Below, piece by piece: positions 54,818 through 62,860 of a stretch of DNA of 64,000 nt. The position numbers were made by a program, and so were the translations under genes. The notes under the pieces are model-generated. The model did not search any database. It saw nothing but the letters and a program-made list of their open reading frames with translations, and had not been told where the DNA came from. The stretch is from Prochlorococcus sp. scB243_495K23 (GTDB taxonomy: Bacteria; Cyanobacteriota; Cyanobacteriia; PCC-6307; Cyanobiaceae), in NCBI GenBank assembly GCA_000635495.1, contig JFLW01000003.1, positions 124,001-188,000 on the forward strand, written 5' to 3'. Position 1 is the stretch's first letter. Each line of letters begins with the position of its first letter.

Positions 54818-55615
54818 TTAAGTATTTTTGGGCTTTTCATATCTTGAAAATAATGTTTGAGATAAAATATAACCTGCAATTCCTGCTGCTGTAAAAGCTA
54901 AACCATTTTTAAATAATGGTAATAAATCAGTTGTTCTGGATATTATTGGTGCCAGACCAAAAATTCCAAATAACATTCCCCATAAAGGAGAAAGAAGAGC
55001 TAAAAATCCAATTGATATAACTTGACCTTCTTTTCGTGGCGCAGATGCGAAACCTGCTACTAAACCTCCAAGAATAGATGTACATAACGTCCATATATAT
55101 TGTTCTTTGGGAAGGCCAGGAACAACTTGACACCCTCCTCTCTCAAGGCAAATCTTTACGGAATTAATTGCATCTAATACTGCGCCATCCTCACCATGAT
55201 CTTTCACATAATATTGATTACCAAATCTTGTTTGAAGTTCAACCCAAAATAACCTTGGCATAAAATTAAAATAAGCCTCTCCTACGTTAAAGTTCAGCAA
55301 ATTTCCCCCTCTAGGATCCGCAACTATCAACAAACTTGTCTCATCTAAATCCCAATAGTCCTTTATTGCACTACCAGGAGAACTTTCAAACTGAGATAAA
55401 TATTTAATTTTCCACCCACTTTCAATTTCTAGATTGTTGAGCTTTTCCTCTAAAGATTTTTTCTGATTAGGGCTTAATGTTTTAGCTAAATCAATTACTG
55501 GTGTTTTTTCTTCTGGTAAGAGATTTGGATTATTTATAGCGAAAACGGGTTTATGTGAAATTAAAACTAATATAGATAGAAATATTCCTAATAAATAGTT
55601 AATCTTTGAAGGCAT
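54818..55615 (-). CDS. TPM-domain (Psb32-like) membrane protein
   Basis: 265 residues. Signal/anchor MPSKINYLLGIFLSILVLIS, a TPM (DUF477) domain (VIDLAKTLSPNQKKSLEEKL ... SLLIVADPRGGNLLNFNVGE), then two or three C-terminal helices (YIWTLCTSILGGLVAG, FLALLSPLWGMLFGIFG, AFTAAGIAGYILSQTLF). Homologues include Psb32/TLP18.3, which help repair photosystem II; a similar thylakoid role is inferred. Divergent from midA, with about 30 bases between starts. Confidence 0.83.
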   Translation of the reverse strand: MPSKINYLLGIFLSILVLISHKPVFAINNPNLLPEEKTPVIDLAKTLSPNQKKSLEEKLNNLEIESGWKIKYLSQFESSPGSAIKDYWDLDETSLLIVADPRGGNLLNFNVGEAYFNFMPRLFWVELQTRFGNQYYVKDHGEDGAVLDAINSVKICLERGGCQVVPGLPKEQYIWTLCTSILGGLVAGFASAPRKEGQVISIGFLALLSPLWGMLFGIFGLAPIISRTTDLLPLFKNGLAFTAAGIAGYILSQTLFSRYEKPKNT

Positions 55616-55646
55616 AAATAAGTTTTGTCTCTTTATATTTTCGCCG

Positions 55647-56837
55647 ATGAATAGCTTACCCGCGAATAATCCAGATTGGTTAGTAAAAAAAATAATAAAA
55701 ATGGGTGGAACTATAAGTTTTTATGACTTTATGAATTTTGTTTTAAATGATTCTATTGATGGTTATTACGGCAGTGGTAAAGCTGAGTTAGGCGTTCGAG
55801 GAGATTTCGTCACATCGCCATCTTTATCTGATGATTTTGCTTTTTTGGCTGGTAAACAAATAGAAGATTGGTTGATTCAGTTCAAAAGTAGTTTTTTATC
55901 TAATCAGAAATTAGCTGTAATGGAATTTGGAGCAGGGGATGGAAGCTTTATGAGTGGATTAATTAAATATTTTTTAGAAAATAACAAGAATTTTTTGGAA
56001 GGAGTTTCTTTTGTAATTATTGAACCTAATGAAGGGATGGTAGAAAAACAAAAAAATAAATTGGAGGAATTTTTAAACTTGGGTATTGATATTTTATGGA
56101 AACGTTTGGAAGAAGTAGAGGAAAATAATATAAATGGAATAGTTCTAGCAAATGAGGTTTTAGATGCTTTGCCAGTAGAAAGAATAACCTTTTCAAAAGG
56201 AAAATTACTAAGACAAGCAGTTTCTATAGACAAAAAATCTCATAAATTATTTTTTGATGAAATGCCAATTACAAGTGAATTGGAAAAAGGTATTGAAGTT
56301 GCTAAAAGTGAGTTGGGAATCACTATCCCGCCTGAAGATGCTATTGAAGGCTGGACGACAGAATGGCATATAGATAACTCAAAATGGTTAAAAGCTATTT
56401 ATGGAAAAATTAATAATGGTATTTTATTGATAATTGATTACGCTAAGGAAGCTAAAAAATACTACACCTCTAAGAATTCTGATGGGACTATAGTTTCCTA
56501 TGAAAATCAAAAAATGAAGAATGATGTCCTAGAATCTCCTGGAAATTGCGATTTAACATCTCATGTGTGCATAGAAACTTTAATTAATGATGCTGAGACT
56601 CTTGGATTTGATACTGTTGGAATAACTAAACAAGGAGAGGCTTTATTGGCGCTTGGATTGGCTGAGAGACTTTATGGGATTCAGAAAGAATTTAAGGAGA
56701 ATTTATCAAATGCTCTTTTAAGAAGAGAGGCATTACTTAGACTCGTAGATCCTGTTTGTTTAGGTGATTTTAAGTGGTTTGTTTTTAAAAAGTTTAATGA
56801 GAAGAAAATGAATATAAATTCAACCTGTTTGCGTTAA
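55647..56837 (+). CDS. MidA/NDUFAF7-family SAM methyltransferase
   Basis: 396 residues of the DUF185 family. Key segments: [52 protein letters not shown] (SAM site), [15 protein letters not shown] and [18 protein letters not shown]. The mitochondrial homologue methylates NDUFS2 during complex I assembly; a role in NDH-1 assembly is possible but inferred. Its stop overlaps the convergent aroB stop by four bases. Confidence 0.9.
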   Translation: MNSLPANNPDWLVKKIIKMGGTISFYDFMNFVLNDSIDGYYGSGKAELGVRGDFVTSPSLSDDFAFLAGKQIEDWLIQFKSSFLSNQKLAVMEFGAGDGSFMSGLIKYFLENNKNFLEGVSFVIIEPNEGMVEKQKNKLEEFLNLGIDILWKRLEEVEENNINGIVLANEVLDALPVERITFSKGKLLRQAVSIDKKSHKLFFDEMPITSELEKGIEVAKSELGITIPPEDAIEGWTTEWHIDNSKWLKAIYGKINNGILLIIDYAKEAKKYYTSKNSDGTIVSYENQKMKNDVLESPGNCDLTSHVCIETLINDAETLGFDTVGITKQGEALLALGLAERLYGIQKEFKENLSNALLRREALLRLVDPVCLGDFKWFVFKKFNEKKMNINSTCLR

Positions 56838-57925
56838 GAAAAAAACTTCAAAAATAATGAATCTTCCACATCATCATATATATCAACAGCACCAATTTCT
56901 TTCGGTAATATAAATCTCATTTTGCCATCACGAACTTTTTTATCACCCATAAGTATTGTTAGAACGTCTTCTTTATTTATTTTTGGGATCTCGGTAGGAA
57001 GATCATAACTCTCTAAGAGAATTCGCTGTCTATCTAATTCTTCTTTAGACCATAACCCTTTTTCAATTGCTATTTTCCCCGCAATATTCATACCAATTGA
57101 TATTGCCTCACCATGCAGAAATTTGCCGTATCCACATAAATTTTCAATAACGTGACCAAAAGAATGACCATAATTCAATATTGCTCTAACACCATTTTCA
57201 TGTTCGTCTTGAGAAACAACATTAGACTTTGTTTTAATTGAACTATTAATTATTTTAATTAAATATTCATTTTTGAGATTTATAAGTTCATTTTTGTTTT
57301 TTTCAATTTCTAAGTATTCGAAAAGTTCTTTATCTCTTATTACTCCATATTTTATTACTTCAGCCATGCCTGCACTAAATTCTCTTTTGGGCAAACTTTT
57401 TAAAGTTTCTGGATCAATTAAAACTGCTTTAGGTTGATTGAAAGCTCCAATTAAATTCTTACCTTTTGGATGATTTACTCCTGTTTTTCCTCCCACAGAT
57501 GAATCAACCATTGATAATAATGTTGTTGGAATCTGAATATATTCGATGCCTCTTAGCCAAGTCGCAGCTGCAAAACCACTTACATCGCCAACAATTCCTC
57601 CTCCAAGGGCAATAATTATTGAATTTCTATCTAAGCCAAATTCAAATGCAACATCATATATTTCACTTAAGGTTTTTAAGTTTTTATATGATTCTCCAGC
57701 CTTGATAAGGAACATTTTGGCCTGAAATTTATTATCTTTTAAATTATTTAAGAATTTCTCACCATACAAATTTGATATTTCTTCATTTGAAATCACAAGT
57801 ATTTTTCTTTTCTTTGTTATTCCAATTTTTAAGAGTTCTTCGCTGATATTATTCAGTATCCCTGCTTCTAGAGTTACTTCGTATGACTTATCACCTAGTG
57901 GGACTAATATTTTTCTCTTATTCAC
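56834..57925 (-). CDS. aroB: 3-Dehydroquinate synthase
   Basis: Second step of the shikimate pathway. 363 residues: [69 protein letters not shown], and the zinc ligands in [24 protein letters not shown]. Cytoplasmic, uses NAD and zinc. Length and motif order are standard. Confidence 0.96.
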   Translation of the reverse strand: MNKRKILVPLGDKSYEVTLEAGILNNISEELLKIGITKKRKILVISNEEISNLYGEKFLNNLKDNKFQAKMFLIKAGESYKNLKTLSEIYDVAFEFGLDRNSIIIALGGGIVGDVSGFAAATWLRGIEYIQIPTTLLSMVDSSVGGKTGVNHPKGKNLIGAFNQPKAVLIDPETLKSLPKREFSAGMAEVIKYGVIRDKELFEYLEIEKNKNELINLKNEYLIKIINSSIKTKSNVVSQDEHENGVRAILNYGHSFGHVIENLCGYGKFLHGEAISIGMNIAGKIAIEKGLWSKEELDRQRILLESYDLPTEIPKINKEDVLTILMGDKKVRDGKMRFILPKEIGAVDIYDDVEDSLFLKFFS

Positions 57926-58050
57926 AATTGATTACCTAGTTAAAATTTATAAATATTTGGTATTAAATACTTTATATATTAGCAAAATCTAAGCTCTAGA
58001 TCCTTAAAAATTCAGTTGTTAAGAATTAGAAATGGTAATAAAATCATGCT

Positions 58051-59241
58051 ATGAGTTTTAAAAAAAATATAAACGATATCAAGAAAAATTATTCCCTAGG
58101 AATAATTGGAGGTGGTCAACTGGCTTTGATGTTAACCGAGGCAGCAAAAAAAAGAGATTTAGAAGTATGTGTGCAAACAAAATCTTGTGATGATCCTGCT
58201 GGTTCAAAAGCAGATCATGTCATAGAAGCTGATCCTTTAAAGATAAGAGGAAATAAATCATTAATTAATGAGTGTGAAAAAATAATTTTTGAAAATGAAT
58301 GGATAAAAATTGATAAATTAAATTTAATTGGCCATGAAGATATTTTTGTTCCAAGCCTTAATGCAATTAAGCCATTAGTAGATAGGTTTTCTCAAAAAAA
58401 ATTAATAGATAGAATGAATATTCCCTGTCCAAAATGGATAAGTATTGAAGATTTTAAAAATCTCTCGGATGAGGAAATCAATAATTGGACTTTTCCTCTA
58501 ATGGCAAAATCAAATAAAGGTGGATATGACGGCAAAGGGAACAGAAAAATAAAGACAAAAGAAGATTTAGATTCTTTTTTGACAGAGAATAATTCTGATG
58601 AATGGTTAATAGAAGAATGGATAGAGTATGAAAAAGAACTGGCTCTTGTTGGTTCGAGAGATAGGACCGGTAAGATAAGATTCTTTCCAATAGTTGAGAC
58701 GTTCCAATCAAACCACGTTTGTGATTGGGTTCTTGCACCTGGATCAAATGAATATGATTTGAACTTATTTGCAATAAATATTTTCTCTTCCATAGTCAAT
58801 GAACTTAATTACGTTGGAGTTTTAGCTATTGAATTCTTCTATGGAGATAATGGTCTTTTAATTAATGAAATAGCTCCTAGAACACATAACTCAGCTCATT
58901 TCTCTATTGAAGCTTGCACTTCAAGTCAGTTTGATCAATATATTTGCATTTCTTCTGGGATAATACCACCTGAAATTAAAATGAACTGTGAAGGTGCAAT
59001 TATGATAAATCTACTGGGGTTAAAAAAGAACTTCCCAATTCCAATGGAAACCAGAATTAAAATGTTATCTGAAATTGAGGGTTCTAATATTCATTGTTAT
59101 GGCAAATCTCGCGAAATTCTGGGAAGAAAAATGGCTCACATCACATTTTTATTAAATGGTAAAACGCATTCAGAAAGATATGATGAAGCTCAAATTTTAT
59201 TTACTATGGTAAGAGACATTTGGCCATCTCCAAATGCATAA
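58051..59241 (+). CDS. purK: 5-(carboxyamino)imidazole ribonucleotide synthase
   Basis: 396 residues of the ATP-grasp enzyme that carboxylates AIR in purine synthesis: LGIIGGGQLALMLTEAAK, FPLMAKSNKGGYDGKGNRK, WLIEEWIEYEKELALVGSRD, LAIEFFYGDNGLLINEIAPRTHNSAH. The 6S RNA gene follows directly, the arrangement known in cyanobacteria. Length and motifs are normal. Confidence 0.95.
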   Translation: MSFKKNINDIKKNYSLGIIGGGQLALMLTEAAKKRDLEVCVQTKSCDDPAGSKADHVIEADPLKIRGNKSLINECEKIIFENEWIKIDKLNLIGHEDIFVPSLNAIKPLVDRFSQKKLIDRMNIPCPKWISIEDFKNLSDEEINNWTFPLMAKSNKGGYDGKGNRKIKTKEDLDSFLTENNSDEWLIEEWIEYEKELALVGSRDRTGKIRFFPIVETFQSNHVCDWVLAPGSNEYDLNLFAINIFSSIVNELNYVGVLAIEFFYGDNGLLINEIAPRTHNSAHFSIEACTSSQFDQYICISSGIIPPEIKMNCEGAIMINLLGLKKNFPIPMETRIKMLSEIEGSNIHCYGKSREILGRKMAHITFLLNGKTHSERYDEAQILFTMVRDIWPSPNA

Positions 59242-59260
59242 AAAAATAAGTTAGAGTTAG

Positions 59261-59445
59261 ATTACTGGTTCTTTGGTTAAGTTCTTCTTTATGTGCTCTG
59301 ATCTGACTCTCTTTCGACATGAGGAGACTGTCGTGATGCGGTAGTAAACCGATCTTGTAATCGGAAACGAAAGCCCACTTTGAATCCTCTTCTGGCATTT
59401 CCAGGTCGATGCAGCAGAGAACTGACGGGGATCCGGTGTTACCTA
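59261..59445 (+). ncRNA. ssrS: 6S RNA
   Basis: A structured, GC-richer 185-base stretch begins 20 bases after purK. The ends can pair to close the terminal stem (ATTACTGGTTC near 59261 with GATCCGGTGTT near 59440), and the middle holds long imperfect helices around an open bubble (ATGAGGAGACTGTCGTGATG; GTAATCGGAAACG). 6S RNA next to purK is the known location in cyanobacteria (Yfr7 in Prochlorococcus). It binds RNA polymerase-sigma to modulate transcription. The ends are approximate, and a longer precursor is likely. A minus-strand ORF across it is an artefact. Confidence 0.78.
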
Positions 59446-59452
59446 TCAAAAT

Positions 59453-59474
59453 GCCTGCTAAAACAGGCTTTTGG
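59453..59474 (+). terminator. Hairpin terminator after 6S RNA
   Basis: GCCTG (59453-59457) and CAGGC (59464-59468) form a stem with a CTAAAA loop, flanked by A and T runs (AAAATGCCTG...CAGGCTTTTGG). Weak T tract, but positioned just after the 6S RNA 3' end. Confidence 0.6.
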
Positions 59475-59550
59475 TGGGTATCTTATTTTTTTGGAATAAC
59501 TGAGCTGTTTTTATTCTCTATCAGTGTAAATAATTTATTTGCCAAAATAC

Positions 59551-59600
59551 TTGACGATCCATTCCTAATGCACTTATATTAGTAGTACATATGTATTACT
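59551..59600 (+). promoter_or_regulatory. Promoter with LexA-like operator for DUF1651 gene 1
   Basis: TTGACG (59551-59556) and TATATT (59575-59580) spaced by 18 form a sigma70-type promoter. Right after the -10 lies the palindrome AGTAGTACATATGTATTACT (59581-59600), containing TAGTACA-N2-TGTATTA. It matches the cyanobacterial LexA box RGTAC-N3-DGTWC except one base in the second half. The operator would cover the transcription start. Nearly the same arrangement precedes the second DUF1651 gene. Confidence 0.6.
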
Positions 59601-59605
59601 AATCA

Positions 59606-59905
59606 ATGACTTTAGGAGGGGCTAATGTTTGGACTAACTTTTCTTACGGTTATCGTAACGAGTCCCCAAGCGGTTGGTTGCTTAGTCCAGACCGCAGCAG
59701 ATTAATTTTATTCGTAAGGAATAAAAAATCTCCAAGAAATAGTATGAGAATTTTTGCTCATACATATTATGCAAATGATCTTGGTGAGCCAATGGCAATT
59801 AAATCATCCACTCAAATGTATTTGGATAATGCTTGGGATAAATGGCATGACCTTCAATTAGAAGGTTGGACTTTTGAAGAACTTGAATTACCTGAATCTT
59901 TATGA
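59606..59905 (+). CDS. DUF1651 family protein (copy 1)
   Basis: 99 residues. The marine-cyanobacterial DUF1651 pattern is seen in SPSGWLLSPDRSRLILFVR, RIFAHTYYANDLGEPMAIKS and AWDKWHDLQLEGWTFEEL. Function unknown. The ATG at 59606 is preceded by no Shine-Dalgarno; an AGGAGG inside the gene (59614-59619) instead faces an ATG in another frame (59625). It is the first of three overlapping small genes, and a paralogue lies at 62051 with about 40% visible identity in the core. Confidence 0.82.
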   Translation: MTLGGANVWTNFSYGYRNESPSGWLLSPDRSRLILFVRNKKSPRNSMRIFAHTYYANDLGEPMAIKSSTQMYLDNAWDKWHDLQLEGWTFEELELPESL

Positions 59906-60042
59906 CTAACTTAAATCCAATCAAAAAGAAATTATCAAAAGTAGATAGAAAGATATCTATGCAAGACCCATCAAAATTATTAGCAGAATTTTTTAATGGT
60001 GTTGTCATTGAACTTGATGAAGAATATAAATATGACTCATAA
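59902..60042 (+). CDS. 46-residue small protein, overlapping micro-gene
   Basis: ATG at 59902 overlaps the DUF1651 stop (ATGA). The peptide starts MTNLNPIKKKLSKVDRKISM, is Lys-rich, and continues KLLAEFFNGVVIELDEEYKYDS. Its end overlaps the next gene's start by 11 bases (60032-60042). Overlaps on both sides and ordinary composition suggest a real coupled gene. No family recognised. Confidence 0.55.
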   Translation: MTNLNPIKKKLSKVDRKISMQDPSKLLAEFFNGVVIELDEEYKYDS

Positions 60043-60184
60043 AGAATTGATAGATCAAGTTTCCGCAAATTTATTTAAACAATGTGGAAAGTTAGAAAGC
60101 AGAAGATCTTGGTTGGCAATGAGAAATTATCTTGAACAATTAGATACCGAACAACTTAAATCCATGCTTAAGGACCACGGATGA
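60032..60184 (+). CDS. 50-residue small helical protein
   Basis: A longer frame begins at 59996, but the ATG at 60032 gives a clean start (MTHKELIDQVSANLFKQCGK) and ends KSMLKDHG. It has an all-helical pattern with one cysteine (Lys/Arg/Trp-rich middle SRRSWLAMRNYLEQL). Third gene of the DUF1651 unit. Unknown function; typical of small Prochlorococcus proteins. Confidence 0.6.
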   Translation: MTHKELIDQVSANLFKQCGKLESRRSWLAMRNYLEQLDTEQLKSMLKDHG

Positions 60185-60194
60185 TTTAAAAACT

Positions 60195-60308
60195 TTATTT
60201 AGTTTTTATTTTTTTCTTAATTCTCAGAAAAACGTAAGTTGCAAAGCCAACCAAAAACATATCCAAGTAAATATGCCAAGTAGGAAAAATCTGGTGTATT
60301 AATTCCAT
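60195..60308 (-). CDS. 37-residue single-helix protein coupled to ligase-like gene
   Basis: Minus-strand ATG (60308) shares its A with the stop TAA of the ligase-like gene (TAATG overlap), which suggests coupled translation. The peptide is MELIHQIFPTWHIYLDMFLV then GFATYVFLRIKKKIKTK: one membrane helix with a basic tail. Not recognised. Convergent with the 50-residue gene. Confidence 0.55.
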   Translation of the reverse strand: MELIHQIFPTWHIYLDMFLVGFATYVFLRIKKKIKTK

Positions 60309-61057
60309 TAACGTTTTATTGCCACTTGCCAATAAGGATAATCTAAATTTGATTTTTCTCTAATCAATTGTAATTTTCTAGAATTTATTTTTACTACTAT
60401 TCCATCTGTTGGATATTTACTAAAAAGCTTCCCTTCTAGCCATTGTTTTCTAAATACTTCAACTTGGCTCGTAAAGTTGCATGAAATATCCTGAGGGATC
60501 GTGAAGCCAAGTTTTGAAAGACTCTTTTTGGACTCATATTGGTTAAGTGTTGAATTAAGTATTTGAAATGCGCAGAAGCTAAGACTTTCAGTAAATCCTT
60601 CTTTAGCTCTTAAAAATCCAGAAGCGATTCTCTGGGAGATATCTGGACTTTGGTTGGGTGCATATAATTCACCTCTAACTTGAAGAACCCCTCGTAAAGA
60701 GAGATTATTGGGAATGTCTTGGACTTTAATAAGTTTACTAGTAACGTCTGCCCCTTTTCTTGAAATTGCTTTCTCCAGCGTTCCATCCCTATATTGCAAA
60801 GCAACAGCACAACCATCAATTTTTGGTTCAATTAATAATCTGGTATCTACTAATAATCCTTTCAAAAATTCATCTATTGAATCCTTTTCTAAGGAAGGTA
60901 AAACTAGTTTATTTTTCTTTTTAAAGTAATCACAATTAGGGTTTGTTCTTAATAAATTTTTTTCAAGTTGGTCGAACTGCTTATCAGATATTAAAGAATT
61001 ACCATTTCTATAATTATCTTCATACCATTCAATTCGTTCTTCTAAATAAGTCTTCAT
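60308..61057 (-). CDS. Stand-alone NAD-dependent DNA-ligase adenylation domain
   Basis: 249 residues. The whole protein corresponds to domains Ia and adenylation of LigA: an Ia-like start (WYEDNYRNGNSLISDKQFD), the nucleotidyl motif EPKIDG with K79, VRGELYAP (motif III), DGIVVKINS (motif IV) and WQVAIKR (motif V) at the very end. It stops where LigA would go on to OB, zinc, helix-hairpin-helix and BRCT domains. All NTase catalytic motifs are intact, so it could still self-adenylate with NAD. It lies in a minus-strand run of tiny genes and couples to the 37-residue gene. Full ligA should exist elsewhere. Confidence 0.78.
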   Translation of the reverse strand: MKTYLEERIEWYEDNYRNGNSLISDKQFDQLEKNLLRTNPNCDYFKKKNKLVLPSLEKDSIDEFLKGLLVDTRLLIEPKIDGCAVALQYRDGTLEKAISRKGADVTSKLIKVQDIPNNLSLRGVLQVRGELYAPNQSPDISQRIASGFLRAKEGFTESLSFCAFQILNSTLNQYESKKSLSKLGFTIPQDISCNFTSQVEVFRKQWLEGKLFSKYPTDGIVVKINSRKLQLIREKSNLDYPYWQVAIKR

Positions 61058-61078
61058 TTAATACTATGGCTTAAGTGT

Positions 61079-61264
61079 TTAGCTAGGTATCCAACTTGGT
61101 TTATCTATAATCCATTTTTCTCTATCTTCATTTTTAACAGTCCATAGAAAAAATGAAGAAATTTCTTTTAGAGTTATGCCAACCAAATATCTTGTTTTTG
61201 GACTTATTGATATAAATCCAAATAATAATATTAATAAAATAAGTTTAAACATAACTTTAATCAT
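61079..61264 (-). CDS. 61-residue membrane-anchored small protein
   Basis: N-terminal transmembrane helix (MFKLILLILLFGFISIS) followed by a mixed charged region ending EKWIIDKPSWIPS. No family recognised. It lies 21 bases upstream of the ligase-like gene in the same direction and may be in its operon. Confidence 0.5.
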   Translation of the reverse strand: MIKVMFKLILLILLFGFISISPKTRYLVGITLKEISSFFLWTVKNEDREKWIIDKPSWIPS

Positions 61265-61294
61265 TTAAAATTCAGCGTACTTTTTGCGAACTTT

Positions 61295-61552
61295 TTAATT
61301 AATGCAGTTCTTATAACCTTCAATCTTTGCTAGTTCATCAATGTTCAAGCCTGTTTCTTCTAGTAAAGTTTCTCCTATATCGTCCTTATTAAATTTAGTT
61401 AAAGCTACTTTAGTAGAGTACTTAATACATTGGTTTTTGTATTTTGCTTCTTTGACAACAGGAGATAAATAAAAACCAAACAAGATGATAAAAGCCCCAT
61501 AGGTTACAACTTTTCTATGGTTTTTCCACCATTCATAAAATTTATTGGACAC
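61295..61552 (-). CDS. 85-residue single-helix protein
   Basis: A basic start (MSNKFYEWWKNHRKVV), one membrane helix (YGAFIILFGFYLSPVV), then a soluble Lys/Glu-rich tail with three cysteines (two in the NQCIK and YKNCIN contexts). It looks like a bitopic protein with an exposed domain. Unknown function; second upstream neighbour of the ligase-like gene. Confidence 0.55.
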   Translation of the reverse strand: MSNKFYEWWKNHRKVVTYGAFIILFGFYLSPVVKEAKYKNQCIKYSTKVALTKFNKDDIGETLLEETGLNIDELAKIEGYKNCIN

Positions 61553-61621
61553 GAAAAATAAATAATTAATTTCTATTTTAAATTGATTGTCAACAAATTA
61601 CTTTAGAAATTAAAGGATTGG

Positions 61622-61897
61622 TTAATTTATTGTTTTTTCATTAATAGATTTAACCCAAGAATAATATCTTGATTTTCTAATCCTTTGCTCTTTCGAGACT
61701 AATCTATCCGCAGATTCTAGGGGTGATTCTCCTTTCTCAACTTTTGTTGTAATAGATATACCAAAACCTTTTGCTTCAATTTTTGCAATGCCACCCTCTA
61801 AAAAAAATAAAAAAGACCAACCTTTGTTCCATCCTAAGTAGAAGGGATTTCGATACATTGTATTTTTCCGAATATACTCTTTAATATTATTTTCCAA
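61622..61897 (-). CDS. 91-residue hypothetical protein
   Basis: Soluble with a hydrophobic centre (GWSFLFFLEGGIAKIEAKGFG) and a basic C-terminal half (SKEQRIRKSRYYSWVKS). No motif recognised. It is the first gene of the minus-strand run toward the ligase-like gene and lies back to back with the promoter of the second DUF1651 copy. Confidence 0.55.
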   Translation of the reverse strand: MENNIKEYIRKNTMYRNPFYLGWNKGWSFLFFLEGGIAKIEAKGFGISITTKVEKGESPLESADRLVSKEQRIRKSRYYSWVKSINEKTIN

Positions 61898-61998
61898 TTC
61901 AAGGTGTTACTTGTCTACATTATTACCAAATAAGAAGTTTAGGGCATTTTATTTCTGGGAAGTAATTTTCGTATTTAAAAATTTTTTTGGATGAATAC

Positions 61999-62047
61999 TT
62001 GACGTCCAGGAGTAGTACATTTATATTAATAGTACAACTGTATTATC
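61999..62047 (+). promoter_or_regulatory. Promoter with LexA-like operator for DUF1651 gene 2
   Basis: TTGACG (61999-62004), a 17-base spacer and TATATT (62022-62027), followed by AATAGTACAACTGTATTATC (62028-62047). The core TAGTACA-N2-TGTATTA (62030-62045) is identical to that of copy 1. An additional TAGTACA half-site lies in the spacer near 62012. The similarity with copy 1 extends from the -35 box into the coding region. Confidence 0.6.
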
Positions 62048-62050
62048 TTC

Positions 62051-62341
62051 ATGACTTCAGGAGTCGCTAATGTTCGGACTTATTTTTATCGTGGCAGCCT
62101 TATTGACCCCCCAACTGGCTGGTTGTTTAACAAAAAAAGTGGTTTAATAATTTTTTTTGAGAGTTATAAGAAATCTGTATCTAATAACTTAAAAGTATAT
62201 ACTCATCTTTTCTATGCAAATGAATTAGGTGAACCAGCCCAAATTAAAAATTCAAGACTTCATTCTATTGAGTGCGCTTGTGAAACATGGAATGAATTAA
62301 TTTCAGGAGGTTGGCAAATTGTTACTAATAAATTCCAGTAA
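62051..62341 (+). CDS. DUF1651 family protein (copy 2)
   Basis: 96 residues, paralogue of the gene at 59606. Shared core: PPTGWLFNKKSGLIIFF, KVYTHLFYANELGEPAQIKN and ACETWNELISGGWQ. It begins at ATG 62051 with no upstream Shine-Dalgarno, but AGGAG at 62059-62063 faces an out-of-frame ATG at 62070, as in copy 1. The frameshifted small gene follows three bases later. Unknown function. Confidence 0.8.
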   Translation: MTSGVANVRTYFYRGSLIDPPTGWLFNKKSGLIIFFESYKKSVSNNLKVYTHLFYANELGEPAQIKNSRLHSIECACETWNELISGGWQIVTNKFQ

Positions 62342-62343
62342 TC

Positions 62344-62576
62344 ATGATCAAAGTAAATCCGTCAAAATGGGAATATCTAAAAGAATCTACCCTAAAACGA
62401 AAACGAACAAAGATTTGTATTACTTGCGATCACTTTCGCTACAGCACTACAGAAACTTTTGCTACTATCTTGATCTGTCCAAAGTACGAAAACGCATACC
62501 ACAGGGTGATCATTTACTTAAAGGCTGTGAGTATTGGCAAAAAAATAGGACGATATTTTCTCCTGAAGCATCTTAA
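62344..62576 (+). pseudogene. Frameshifted small zinc-binding-type protein gene
   Basis: From ATG 62344 the frame reads MIKVNPSKWEYLKESTLKRK and CITCDHF...LICPKYE, a CxxC...C pattern of small marine-cyanobacterial proteins. After GAAAAC near 62490 the expected ending, RIPQGDHLLKGCEYWQK, continues in the -1 frame and stops at 62576. One extra A in the A run would restore a single 78-residue protein with CxxC, C and C. So the gene carries a 1-base deletion, or the ribosome slips, or there is a sequence error. Without repair, translation would run into an unrelated tail to 62601. Confidence 0.65.
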
Positions 62577-62676
62577 TTATTCTCTAATTAAACTTCTCTA
62601 GGTAGAGATATTTAATTATGTAAACAAAGCATTATTTTATACAACTTAAAAAATTCTTTTTAAGTAATTTTGAAGT

Positions 62677-62778
62677 ATGATTCAATTCTATTTCTCCATA
62701 TTTTTATTAATTGTGCTTACATTTTTTGCACTTTTATTAGATGCACCAGAATTGGCATCTTTAATTCAAACATTTTAG
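62677..62778 (+). CDS. 33-residue single-helix membrane peptide
   Basis: ATG 62677, TAG 62776-62778. The peptide is MIQFYFSIFLLIVLTFFALL then LDAPELASLIQTF: one membrane helix followed by a short lumenal-type tail. A perfect terminator follows within eight bases, so it is an independent transcript. It has the size and topology of a small photosystem or Hli-like helper subunit, but I do not recognise it. Confidence 0.6.
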   Translation: MIQFYFSIFLLIVLTFFALLLDAPELASLIQTF

Positions 62779-62785
62779 AAAATAA

Positions 62786-62816
62786 TAAATCAGCATTTTT
62801 GCTGATTTACTTTTTT
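62786..62816 (+). terminator. Rho-independent terminator of the 33-residue peptide gene
   Basis: A perfect 10-bp stem TAAATCAGCA (62786-62795) with TGCTGATTTA (62800-62809), TTTT loop, then C and six T. It ends transcription right after the small peptide gene. Confidence 0.92.
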
Positions 62817-62860
62817 AATAAGTAAGTCGTAGGTTTAAATAGTTGAATAGGAGGGATCTA

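Noticed and set aside
59204-59449. 81-codon minus-strand ORF over the 6S RNA
   Set aside because: It coincides with a structured RNA gene and the purK end; no protein family is recognisable.
62319-62576. 85-codon ORF starting 62319 as an independent gene
   Set aside because: Its first half is an out-of-frame reading of the CxxC gene and the end of DUF1651; only the last 30 codons are the displaced continuation of the frameshifted gene.
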